Shown here piece after piece: positions 33,109 to 44,739 of a stretch of DNA of 64,000 bases. Origin of the DNA: Coniferiporia sulphurascens (Eukaryota; Basidiomycota; Agaricomycetes; Hymenochaetales; Hymenochaetaceae); NCBI GenBank assembly GCA_002794785.1, contig NBBA01000014.1, positions 1,178,001 to 1,242,000 of the forward strand, given 5' to 3'. Position numbers and translations under genes: made by a program. Position 1 is the stretch's first letter. Each line of letters starts with the position of its first letter. The notes beneath the pieces are model-generated. The model had not been told where the DNA came from and ran no database searches. It was given only the letters and a program-made list of their open reading frames with translations.

Positions 33109-35824
33109 CTATCGTCCGTCGACAAAGTCAAGTGCGCTCTCCAGTCCGCGCGCGAGGCGGTCTGCACTGAAAGCACTACGGATGCTTACGCCGCGCACGA
33201 TACGGCGCACGTTGCCTATTCCAAGGGACCCAACACCGTTCGTGGCGCCGTCGCCGCTAGACTCCGAACGCGACGTTGGGAGAGATCCGGACCCAGAAAG
33301 AGACCCGGACCCAGACCCAGACCCGGATGCCGATCCAGGCCCGGGTCCGTGGACGGACGAAGATGTGGACCTGTATGAGTTCGAGAGTGGTGGAGCCAAT
33401 GAGGAACGTGTGCGCGGCACGTTCGAGTGCTCGCGCAGCTGTTCGTTCCACGGGTTCTGCGGGTCGGAGCGGGCATCCGGCACGCGCTCGACATATGTCG
33501 TAATCGTCGTCGTCGTCGTGCACATGTACTCGTACGGCACGGCGGGCGGCGTTGGCATTGGATCAGCTGGTACGCCGACTACCGTTGCGGCCGAGACCGT
33601 GCTCGAGCGCGAGCGGCCCGCGCGCGAACCCGACATGGGAAGCTGAGGCGGAGGAGACGCGTACGATATCGCGCGTGTACGCGGGGGCGACGTTTCTGAG
33701 AGATCGTATTCTGAAGATGAGGAGGGGGAGGAAGGGGAGACGGAGCCTGTAGCGACTTCTGGCGCTGACATTGGACTCGGCCCGGAGCTTGTCGGCGTAT
33801 GAGCAGAGGGTAGCGGCGGGCGCTCGAAACGGTGCGCAAGGTCGCGCACCCAGCCATCCCATTCGACTTCGCTCTCAGCGTCGTCCTCGTCGTCAAGCTC
33901 GTCCGCCCACGCCCCCGATCCGGTACCCGAGTTCACGCTTGCGGTATCAGTCTGTGGTTGGGCGGCAGCTACTTGGCGGCGCAAGCCTTCAGAGATTGAC
34001 GGTGCGCGCGGGAGGTGGTGAAAGAATTGTGCGAAGTTGGGATCTGTGTATCCGGACCCTCCCACACCTGTGAGGAGGTAATGCGCCATCGCCGGACCGA
34101 CGTCGCCAAGTCCTGCATGGCGTGCACGCGCGCAAAGCGCAAGACGCCACTCGGGATATTGCACGCCGAAAAAACCAAGTGAAGGAGCGGAAGTCGGGTC
34201 GGATGAATCCGAGGAAGAAGGGGAGAGTGCAGGGCCAGAGGCATAGCGCATGGGCTTCGGCGAGATGGGCGTCGGGACGACTGGCGAGGGGAGCGGTGTT
34301 TTCGGAACAGCCGTATTAGGCAGGAAGGACGAAGTAAGCGTGCGTGGGGCAAGGCGGTGGAGAATCCGCAACATGCTCTCATATGCTGCAATTTCGTTAC
34401 ATTAGGCAGCATCCCTGAGTGATTGTAGTTTTCTTACAGCTTCTGCTAGGCATGTCAAGTACGACCCATGAACTTGTCTTTGATCGTTTTTTTTTTCCGT
34501 CTGTCTTGGGGATGCCAAGGTGGCTGCGTAATAGAGTAGGACGCCCCGTCCGAATCCGTACCATCGGCCGCTACGCTACGTCTGAATTTGGCGCAGATAA
34601 TGCGCGATGAGCCCTTAGCCACGAGCCCGAGCTGCTCTGGACCGCCGATCGCACTCAGCGCGTTGATCGGGAACTTATGTGACGGCGCAGCACCGGCATC
34701 TTTGCAGAGGTTGAGCACTCCGTTACGAATGATCGCCCAGCGCTGCTTCCACTCGACTGCGTGCGTCTGGACCTGAGTTTGCTCGTCCGCGGTGCGCGTA
34801 CGCCGGCCGTGCGGGCGCTCGGACACGAGCACGGGCGACTCGAAGTACGGCTCAGCGTATGCGCTGCAGCTGCTGCGCGGGAGGGGCACAATCGCGCCCG
34901 CGCGGTGCAGCTCGAGCAGTTCGAACGGGCGTGGCCGGTACCACGAGAGGTCCGCTTCGTCCTCGAGGATATACCCACTCGAAAAACTGAAAAGCGTGTA
35001 GCGCGCGCTAGTGACGGCGTGTTCGGGCGCCGTACTCGCACGTTGCTGGCGAAAGGCTTTTGACGTCGTGGGCACCGAGGGTAGGCCCTGTGTGGTCGGG
35101 CGGGCTGGAGGGGATTTTGTATAGTCGCTGGCCAGACCGGAGTCCGATGCGTGGTGATCTCTAGTAGGATCATACGCAGCGAAGACGTCCCAGTCGTCGT
35201 CCTCGCCCTCCTCGGTTTCGCCCCACGATGCAGAGTCGAATGAGCTGCGTCGTGAGGGCGTGGAGAACGTTACGGGAGACGCTGGCCGAAACCGAGGCGG
35301 CTGGGGCGCACTCGAGGTCCCCCAGGCGTTGCACTTGGAGAGGACCCAGTGCTTAATGTCTTTTACCTTCCAGGACGTGTCGACATGGGTAATAAGCCAC
35401 TGGTCCAGCGGCACTGTGGTCACAGGTTAAAGTCTGGCTCCGCGGGCAGAGGCAGGAAACACACCAAGTCTGCACGCGATAGGCAGTGTGCGCGTCTTAT
35501 CATCCGCCAGAAACCTAGCAACCGTCATGTAGTCGTTCATAAGGTCCTGATAGCGTTGCCGTCGACGAGGATTTCGCAGTTGCGAGCGTGTGCAACTTGG
35601 AGCTTGGCTAGGCCTAAAAGCGATAGTTGGTGCTTGCTTCTATCGCGCGTGCACGTATCCGCTTTCAGGTCAAGGAAAGTAGGTCGAAAATGTTTTGCGA
35701 ATGCCGATGAAGACGAGGGGAGAGTCAGCAAGGGAGACGGAGACGGACCAGCGACGACGACGCCTGCGCTGTGCCGCCAATGAGCTGTGGGCGCGGACGC
35801 TCTTAGCCTGTCGACCTTCGCCAC
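33109..35824 (-). CDS. PH-domain protein with low-complexity C terminus (apparent frameshift)
   Basis: Reading the - strand, an exon near 35,580-35,470 ends T-L-P-I-A-C-R-L and splices to P-L-D-Q-W-L-I-T-H-V-D (about 35,416), so the GTG there is not a start. A pleckstrin-homology fold follows (W-K-Q-R-W-A-I-I-R-N-G-V-L-N-L near 34,740). It should end in W-V-V-L-D-M, but that motif is one base out of frame after a run of ten A (34,487-34,496). Then an intron (GTAAGA to TTGCAG, about 34,435-34,384) leads to Y-E-S-M-L-R-I-L-H-R-L-A-P. A long Ser/Pro/Gly-rich tail with Gly-Ser repeats ends at 33,109. PH proteins of this kind bind phosphoinositides or proteins at membranes; the exact role is unknown. 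The first exon is unresolved. Confidence 0.66.
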
Positions 35825-38081
35825 CGTCGATCACGTAATATCACCGACGCTCGCGTGGCGCGAGTTCGACTCCTCGGAACTATATCTTGTCATCTTACCA
35901 CCCGTTATAAGTATCGCCCTCTTAAACTGAAATTGAAATTACCAGCGCACAGAAAAGACAAGGGAAGGCAAATCACTGCCTCTCGCTTGACTTCCCTCTG
36001 GGATCTAGATTCTGCGGCGAGAAGGCTCCACGCCGCTGGGAACTCCGGCCGGCGCAAAGCCAACTGTTGCGGTCCGCCGCGAGCTTCGACCCGCGCTCAT
36101 AACGCGCAAGTTCATGCTGCGCACTATCACTGCAACGGCGAAGCCTAAACCTGATGGCATGATATTCTGATACCCAGCTCTCCTCGCCGTCTCAAACCTT
36201 GCGGGGGTACTTTGCAACTTTCGGATGGACGCTTCCTTCAACCCTATCTCCGATACGTCTTCCCCAAGCGCCTTCTAGCCCGACAGCGGCCACAGGCAGT
36301 CCTTCCGCTCTAGGCGTCCGAACGCACCTTCGAGGCGCACTCGCTCCTTCCGAGCCTGCAATTGTGAGGTCAGTCGTGGATCTAAGGTTTGCTCTGCAGG
36401 CGCGTATTTCTTCGATGCCTCGTCTTTGATCCTGCGCGTCTCAAAACTTACGCAATCTTCTGGCTAATACCCCCATACGCACATATCGTAAATACCACTG
36501 ATTCACTCGAAACAACTCCCTCAAAATCCTGTGCGAGTGGAGTCTATCTATAGGCACAAGTATCGACCCACTTTGCTAGACTTCGGCCCTCTCGGCGTCC
36601 GCGACATCCGGCTCTTTCTCGCCTTTGATCATCTTTCATACGGCAGAAGGCAGAGCCACACCACCAAGGATCTTTACGCCTCTCGAAGACCGAAGGGCAA
36701 AGTGCAAAGTGCGCTAACCCCGTCATGCTTCCCCTCCCTTCCCTTCCCTTCTCTTCACGTCCTTCCCCCTCCTCCCGCTCCCGAGTTACTCCTCCCATAA
36801 CTTCTTGGATCTCTGCCTACATCAACTATCAACTAACGGCAAGTCACTACCTCATAGCGGAAAGAACACAACGTAAAAAAGTCCACCACCACCCGCTGCA
36901 CGGAGTCCTCCTGCCTGGTATAATGATCTCCGGTGATTATGTAGCATACCTGCACACCGTGACCTTCCCGTCTTCTTTCTTACATTAAAACTTCCCTTAG
37001 TCGACACGCACTGTGCAGCTATTTAAAACAAACAATCGAATCGACAGTCCCTACACAATTAGGGCTTAACGATCGTCCGCGGTTATAACCGTACTATTGA
37101 CTCTCACTACTGTAGTACTGCAGACAATCGATCGATTGTATGTCTGTTTTCCCCCTTCCCGGTCGTACTCAGCCGACTTCATAATCAATTAATAAAACGT
37201 GCATGCGTGCATGTGTACACGCTGTTCTGGAAGGCTCAAGAGTCAAGTCGTGTCCGAGGCGTTTCTTGCCCCTCCAGGGTGTCGTCAGTTCGAATCAAGG
37301 TATTCAGATCTCACTCAACACTCGATACACACAAGTCCGTTATGATGATCGTTCTCCGCCGGGCGATATATATTATTCGACCCGGCATCAGGTGAGAAGA
37401 AGACGAGAAGAGAGAAAAGTACATCCGCGCCGAATAAATTACATGCCAGAACAAACGAGATACAAACTACTAAACAATGGCGATAGCGGGCGGAGCCAGG
37501 CAATCGATTGCCTGACATCGACATCGATGTGAGAGAGCAAAAAAAAAAGCAAAACGGGAGGAAAGCTGCAGGGACGGAAAACTTTCTACCTTTGTGATGA
37601 TAGCTGTGGAGAGCGAGAGCGACGGCGACGGTGGTGATATAATAAAATACAGAGTGCGGGGAAACAACTCGGAGATCCGACAAAACAAAGCGAGAAAACA
37701 CAGAGAAAGAAAGCAGGAAAGCAAATACAAGCACAGAGTCCGGGGGGGATCACTGCGCGCGGCGAAGGCTCGACGCGCAACAATGATTGCGAGGGGGGAG
37801 AGAAAGCCGATGACAGAGATAATTAAAGAAAATTTGAAACGTGGTGCGATGTTTAAAAGCCGGGGGAGGGGAAGAGAAGAAGCCACTCGCTCCTGCCCTC
37901 TACCCCCATCGACCCAGGCGGTGAACCTGCGTATAGCCAGCTGCTCATACGAGATCACTGTCATGACTCGGTTGCGGTCCAAGCTCAGCACACGTACAAT
38001 GAGCCCGACCTAAAACAAAACATGAAACCAAGGTCAGCGTCCTATATTACTGGTACGGAACAAAGTGGGACGCGCGTCTAC
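35825..38081. other. Intergenic region
   Basis: This is about 2.2 kb without a supported gene. It contains pyrimidine tracts (about 36,730-36,790) and AT-rich stretches. A possible 3' exon of the leftward neighbour lies at about 37,985-38,000. Long open frames around 37,470-37,990 look like antisense or flank chance. Confidence 0.45.
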
Positions 38082-40095
38082 TCACGGATCAGGGTGCACA
38101 GCACTGTCTATGGACCCGGGGAAACACCAACCGTGCTGTTCGCCCCCGACTGGCCACGTCCTCCCGGTATTGAGATCGATGTTAACGCGCTGTTCGCGCC
38201 GGAGCGGGCGCCGCACGAAGACTTGGGTTTCTTCGTTGTCCAGGTTCGCGCCAGGGAAGGCTGCACCGTGCACCCTACGCACATCATCTGGGGCGAGTTC
38301 GTAGAAAACACCCCGTTCGAAGTCGATGCCCATCCTCTGCTGGCGCCGGAGCGGCTGAGCCGTCAAACGTAAAGGGGGAGGAAGGCTAAGCGGGGGGATG
38401 TCGTCCAAGTCGTCCTCGTCTTTGTGCTTCTTTGATGCTGGGAACCAGAACTCTGATTCTTCATCTGACTCACGCGCGCGCTTTTGTCCTTGAGACTTCG
38501 GGACATCGCCTACCGTAGACGAGATAGGATTGGGCTTCGACCGAAGCTTTCGTTGTGTGCGCTCCACACAAGGCGAAGGTACAGGAGAGTAGGCGGGAAG
38601 AGGGGAAAACGTCGGCTCGGCTTCACGAGGAGACGACGCGATGCGTGCGCGGTTGGAGCTAGGGGAGTCGTTGATTACTTCTCGCTCAGATGAAGGAGAA
38701 CGCTGACGCTTCGTACCCCTAGACTCGGAACCACGACCACGAATGGGAGACTGGACCGCAACCGCCTCTGGAGCAGCGACAGGTTTACCAGAAGGAATGA
38801 TGATGGGCCCAGTCGCCGCTTTCCAAGCGAGCTTTACCAGCTCTGGAGAAACCACGCACTCAATCGGAATGGGAGCCGCTATTTCTTCATCGAGCATCTC
38901 GGGATGAATGTACGTCATGTCGCAAGCGCTTATAATCTTCTTTGCAGCTTCGTCGTCAAGGCCGATGTACTTGAGACCGAACGAGCCAAACTCGCGATAA
39001 CGGCGACCCATCCACTCTCCGGTAATGGCTGGGCGTTGAGTCGCAAGGAGCCGGAATACGCAAAGGTTTCGCTCGGCATCGTCGAACCGGTTCAACTCAT
39101 TGTTTCCAATGTAGAATTGGATCTCGGACAGCGTGGGCGGGGTCGAGTTGTTTGAGATAGTCCAAGGGGCACGGGGTGGCAGCTTCTGACCGTCGAACAT
39201 TGGGACTCCCGTGGCACGCAGCAACCTCCGGTAAGCGCCATGGCTGAGCATAGACGCACCAGAGATGAAGTCTAGCTCATCGTTGTTGATATAGCCGATG
39301 GTATAGAGACGGTCCACATCCTCCGCCGTAAGGCTTATATAGGGGAGATCAAAGATTCCGTGGAGGAAAAGCCAGCGAATGTAGTGAAACTGAAGCGCCT
39401 TTTCGTGTGCTCTGAAGACTTCGGGGATGAGGGAATCATTGGTGGAAGGCGCATTGCCATCGGACGTGAAACTCGTAGCGAAGTCGCGGACCTTTATACC
39501 TTCTGCTTGGGCCACAGCCACAACACCGGCGTTAACGTTGCTATATCGGACAGGCTCGCCGGTCACATTAACCGCGATATCGAGCAACCCGTCCATGTCA
39601 TCGGCGGGCCATACAGGCGCAGGAGTTTTGAAGGTAGGAAGTTGGATTTTTTCCCTGACCGGGGCTGGAGTGTTCACAGCGTCAGGGTTCTCGTCGATCG
39701 ACTCAGGTGTCGTCTCGGAGATAGAGGAAGCATTAGCTTCTAGCGATGTAGACGTTATAAACCTGTACACGACATCGGTCAGTTTAAGTCGATGGCGTGT
39801 CGTCGCTAGATGCACGCACCTTTTCTTCGGTCGTCGTCGAGGCCGTTTCGACAGGAGTCTGCGATTCTTCCGTGTTATTATCCTCGCCGTAGAAGGACAG
39901 GCCAAGGGCGTTCGGAGGGAAGACCGTCGACGAAGCAGAAGGGACAATCGGTTGCGTCTCAACGTCGATGTGAAGGTCGTCAGAGGGGCGGCTGTCGTCA
40001 GCCGGAGCGGCAGTAGCAGCAGAGGTAGACGCAGAGGAAGCGCTATCCGCGCTTCCAAAAAGGCTGGTGAGCTTAGTCCATACTTTCATCGACAT
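38082..40095 (-). CDS. Hypothetical nuclear protein with a duplicated C-terminal motif
   Basis: The first ATG is at 40,095 (M-S-M-K-V-W-T-K-L). The first exon ends near a GTGCGT donor at about 39,820. The exact join to the long exon is uncertain; CCGAG then ACGACA near 39,719 would keep frame. The main exon runs to a stop at 38,082 without interruption. Residues in its first half form a helix-rich region (Q-F-H-Y-I-R-W-L-F-L-H-G-I-F-D-L-P-Y) that I cannot place. The second half is charged, with K-R-Q-R-S-P and K-R-A-R and S-K-K-H-K clusters typical of nuclear import signals. Two tandem motifs, P-L-R-R-x-Q-R-x-x-I-D-x-x-x-G, each followed by F-P-G, end the protein. A GTGAGT at the stop could lead to an alternative end at 37,985. 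Confidence 0.65.
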
Positions 40096-41686
40096 CTGCA
40101 AGCCAGGTTATAAGTCGACGTGTCGCAAAAATGCGGGTGGCTCACTCACGATGCAAGTCAGGTGGGGCGATATGCGAAAATGCGGTTCAAAAAAGGCTGA
40201 GGACAGTCAAAAACTGGGTGCAGCGAAGCAAGAGCAGATGCAGGGGAGTGGTCAAACGTCGATGGTGACGGTAAGAGAGCAAGAGCAGAGGATGGGCAGA
40301 CGACCACCGGACGCGTCAATTTATGCATACCCCGCGTTTGTTCTCGCTAAGCGCTAAATTGGTTACCCGTATCCGCGTCTCGCAATTAAGGCTGCCACGT
40401 GACCGTGTTTTCTTTGTTCTCGATTATGTAAAGCCTTTGTTACCGCTGCCGGCCGTCCACGGCATCACCTCGTGTGGTCGCCTCGGCTTTTTTTAGCACA
40501 GGCGTGATGGCAATCGATAGGGTTCAGTCCCATAAGTGGTAATTATGGTGGCTCGATGGGAATTTCGATAAAAAACGTTTTCTAACCCTCGGGACCGGTC
40601 GAGTCAAGTCACTAAACCACACCCCGCAACGTGTACAACCTACGCGTCCGCTACCTAAATATGGGCATCGTTCTTCTTTTTTCCAGGGTACGGTGAAAAA
40701 CCTTATGAGCCCTGTGCTATTGCCCTATAATTGGGTCAAGGAAACCATTTAGGGAGTTTTGGGCGCTGATGAGATTTTTTCCTCTTGATGGACCACGGTG
40801 TACTTCCAGGAAAGGATAGATCCAGCAGGAAAAAATTGGCCCCTAAGTCTGACTTTTCCAAATTGCGTTTACCTCTACGAAACGAAGCAGCCGTGAAGAC
40901 CGTGGCCTGCGCGTACTAGGTCTGAGCACCAGCTCAAATAAGTGAGAGGTAGAAAATGAGGAGTTTACAAAGACACATTTGCCGTCATCAAACTCAGGAG
41001 AGAAAACCACCACCCGTAGTACCGAACGCGTAACTCTCCTCCCAGTGACATGGCTGCTCCCGTTGCAAGTTAGACCTGGATTGAGAGCCTGGTATTCGTC
41101 CTGCTGAACGACCCTAATTCCTGGAGTGTCTCGAGGATCGCGCTCTGACTTTGTGCCGGATCAGGATCGGGGTGCCGGAGTTTGCCGACGGTTGTGTAGC
41201 CGAAAAGCTTTTGCGGCCACCCTCATACTCTAAGTTGGAAAGTGAAGAGAGCGTTCAACTCTCTCGTATCGTGTTACTGTAAGTCCTGCACGGCTGAGCT
41301 GAACGCGGAAATTCCCGTTCTCTTTGTGTTGATCTTCAAGCTAAAGGAATATATTACCTACACACTTACAGGGGCACGCTGTACCGACTTCGATACTGTG
41401 GCGAATCCTTCAAGCTGAATGTCATTTATTGTCCTGGGATGAACTTACATGATACGCGCGTTTTCTAGGATTAATCTACTTCTCTAGGTGCCTTTTCTGG
41501 CGATGTCAAATATATTTTTGATGACGCAAAAGTTGAACTTCTAATCTGGACTGGGTTCGTTTTCTTCTGCTCAACCTTGGCTTCAACGTTCACCGCCATT
41601 TTCCCATCTTTCGCTCGATCGTCAAGCTGCTACTTCCTGTAAATTTTCTGTTCCGGGGTCTCTATTGTGACTTGATAGGTAGATCA
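40096..41686. other. Intergenic region upstream of paralogue 4
   Basis: I see no coding signal here. The stretch separates the divergent nuclear-protein gene from secreted paralogue 4 and must hold both promoters. Confidence 0.5.
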
Positions 41687-43957
41687 ATGTTGTCTTCTCT
41701 TCTGCTGTCTATATCTTCTGTCGCCGTTATCGGCGTTGGCGCAGCGCGTCCTTACGACCAGTCGAAGCCTTGCTTCCACGGTGTCTGCTCGTTCGACATT
41801 CCACCGAGCCTCGATTCTATAGGTGGAGCGCTCTTCATTGTAAGTAAAGATCGAACTCTCAAAACCAAGAGTCCAATAGCCACCATCCTTCGTCGTTCCG
41901 CAGACCGGCGCTTCGTACGCGATCTCGGACATCTCGCCCTCCTCAGGCTGGGAGATCCTAGACTGCTCTTCCGAGGAAGTCAGCGTGGATACGCTGCGCG
42001 TTCACCTCGCATGCACAGGAGACCCAGCGGGCTGCGCACACCTGTACGAGCGCGGCGCCGAGCATACACTTGTGCGCCTTCCTGATGACGTGAGTTGTCT
42101 TCAGCTGTAATATAGGTCGTGTGTTTACGTAATGGCCAAGTGCGGGGACTCGGAGGTGCCGTTCGCTCGTGTGGCAAGCGCGACCGCTTTCGACGACCAG
42201 CCTTTGCTAGATCTCCCGCCTCGTGTGCTTGACGCGCTCGATCGGAGAGGCATCAACCATGACAAAGTCAGGACGCTGACTCTCGACAAGGATTATGCTG
42301 GCGCCTCGTATTCTAAGTCAGGTCTTCTTGAGAACCGGGTTATATGCGTATATAAGCTGACTTTATTCGGACTAGACACGGACCGATTTCATTCGCTGTT
42401 GTGGGCTCCACTGCTCCTGGCTTTTCTGCCAGTGAATACATCGACACTTTTGTATTTGCGCGCCAGCGCGGGAACAGCCGGAACTTGGCGCGTGATATCA
42501 ACGACGCGTTCGAAGGTGCGCATATACGCTTCTCTCGCTTTGTATCAAGAACTTTACGTCTACTGATCACAGAAATGCTGCTGATTAACGAAGACACGTC
42601 CTGGACTATCCCCGCACTGAGCGTCGATCGGAGTCTCACTATCTTCAACGAGAGCGTGCCTTGCGCAGGGCGCGAAGATGCTGTCGTCAACGTCGGTGTG
42701 CATGCGAAAGCAGATGTGAATATCACACTTGGGCTTGCTGCGGTGGGTACGTTCTTCCCACCCAAGGTGACGCGGGTCGGCGTGTATGCTGGTTCGTTTC
42801 CAGACTTTCCTGCTGTACTTCATATCAGACCTAACAATCCGTCCGGATGATAGGGATGACGGCCGACTTTAATAGTGAGCTGGACATCCTCGCAACCGCC
42901 ATCGGCTCGCTCGACACGGGTGCTATCGGCATCTTCTCAGCAGACCTGCCCACTCTCGGGGTCAAAGGGTTACTTATTCCTCTCCTCTAGTCTTCTCTTT
43001 GGTGAAATGCTGATGCATACGTGTGATAAAATTAACAATAGTATACTCAGCGTCGTGCCGAGGTTCGGCGTTAGCGTCAGTGCGCGCGCCACTGTTGACA
43101 CCGCCCTCGATGCGCGTCTCGGCGCCTCATATCGCGTCGATACGCTGCGGTTTATCGTCCCATCGCAAAAAGGGACATCTTCTGCTGCCATCGCCCCGAC
43201 CACTTCCCGTCAGTCTCCCCGAACCTCTTAAGCGAAGAAGCAATGAACGGACTTACCTTGTAATTTCAAACATAGAATTACAACTCTCCATGCGCCGCGG
43301 TGCAGCCTCAAACGCGTCTCTAGAAGCCCACCTTGTCCCGTTGGTACGTCTCCCTCGTCCAACACCCCGAACAAAGTAATTATAATGTTTATTGCAGCTG
43401 GGTATCAACGTTGCAGCGTTCGGGGCAACATCGCGTCCGCCGATCTCGCCGTCGACACCTCCGTGCGCCTCGCGTTCGACCTCGAAGACTCCTTTATGTC
43501 AGATGAAGCTTCACCACCCAGCCCGCCCGCGGGATGCATCGATTTGTTCGGCGCTGTCTCCGCTTCCGCTTCTGCACACGGCTTGTGGAATAACGATACG
43601 GAGTCGGAGACACGGATCGATATATTTGATGAAGAGTTCAAGCTGCTGCAGGTTCTTTCCCTTACCTCCCGTGCTGAGCGACTTCGATGCACTAACTATT
43701 CCGCTTTTTTATTCGATTTAAAAAAATAATTGCAGAGATGCTTTGCCGAGGAAGGCAACACGGGCCCAGCCTCTGTGCTTGTTCGCCAGACTTCCGGGAA
43801 TCGACCGCGTAGTGTCGCGCCTTTCTTAATCCCTGTGCCTGCGCTGGCGCTCCTATCTTGCCCCGACGCGCCTTCGGAAGCGGGAGAGTCTCTCGTGCTC
43901 GATATTGATATGCTGATGGACGACTCCATCACGGGACTGCAAGAGAGCTTGTACTGA
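41687..43957 (+). CDS. Diverged secreted-family paralogue 4
   Basis: The start ATG at 41,687 (M-L-S-S-L-L-L-S-I-S) opens a signal peptide, followed by D-Q-S-K-P-C-F-H-G-V-C-S-F-D-I-P. That motif is split at the same place (GTAAGT near 41,839) as in paralogues 1-3. Later exons include the counterpart S-G-W-E-I-L-D-C-S, V-R-L-P-D-D, P-F-A-R-V-A-S-A, V-N-V-G-V-H-A-K-A-D-V-N-I-T-L, and G-S-L-D-T-G-A-I-G-I-F-S. The last are S-N-A-S-L-E-A-H-L, F-D-E-E-F-K-L-L-Q and R-C-F-A-E-E, ending at 43,957. The Ser/Thr linker and Lys-Arg site are absent, but L-S-C-P-D still precedes a final tail of about 30 residues. About ten exons. It is on the opposite strand and about 10 kb from the array. Confidence 0.76.
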
Positions 43958-44739
43958 AAACCTTGAACTGAAAGACTCGGTGCTTTCTAGATACGTACCG
44001 TATGTGTTGGAGCTGGGCTGAGACTGACTTGCTTTGCTGCTGCTATCTCTGCTATCGAGTCTGCCTTTCTTGTGGATTTCGTGTTTATCACTGACGTACG
44101 GGTACTTCTGGACTTTGCTTTGAGGTGCGCGTGTCATGAATAGGATGGATGTTTTCTAAAATCGCGATAGAATAAATGTAAAATGTAAAATGTGAAGTGT
44201 AATTATAGTCTAAGCTGAAATCGAAAATCGAAATTAAAATCCGAGTCGGAGTTGTGTTTTCTCTTCCTCTCTCTATAGACTTTTTGCTTCAATTCTTGCT
44301 TCGACCTCTAATCCCACTGGCAAATAGTAATCGCAATGGCACGATACTACGCTACGCTATACAGTACATCCTCAGTACGGGGCCTTTTTGATCTCAGTAT
44401 GCGTAATGAAGTGTGTACGTGTACGTGGGTATGACTTGATCCTGGGCAAGGTGTGATTAATATTGCCTGCGTGATTCCGGGTCTGGGTCCGAGTCTGGGT
44501 TTTTTTCCCCCGTATTTCTCAAACACAATCACTCATGACGACCCTATAAAAACGAAGAGAAGTAGTACTACAAAGGGGGAGACTTGAAGGTATTGTATTA
44601 TATGTACATATGTATATTCATCGTATATTCGTAAATCAGTCGCTAGCATGCTGTACATCATGATAGATTCTGTGCGAGCCCTTGTATCCCGAACTTCATA
44701 TCACATCCATTTTTTTCTTCAAAAGCCACAACAGCGTGA

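Noticed and set aside
33270..33350. Hexanucleotide GACCCA repeats as a possible mobile-element end
   Set aside because: They lie inside the PH-domain gene's Gly-Ser-rich coding tail and are simple repeat expansion.
35840..35885. tRNA T-arm-like text GAGTTCGACTCC
   Set aside because: The flanks do not form a five-base-pair T stem, and no acceptor, D or anticodon arm can be folded upstream.
37220..37310. tRNA-like GTTCGAATC near 37,297
   Set aside because: The T-stem bases do not pair and no cloverleaf fits around it.
37470..37991. 173-codon - strand frame
   Set aside because: It begins at a non-ATG codon and has stretches of Leu/Ser/Phe from a pyrimidine-rich tract. At most its first few codons could be an alternative last exon of the 38,082-40,095 gene.
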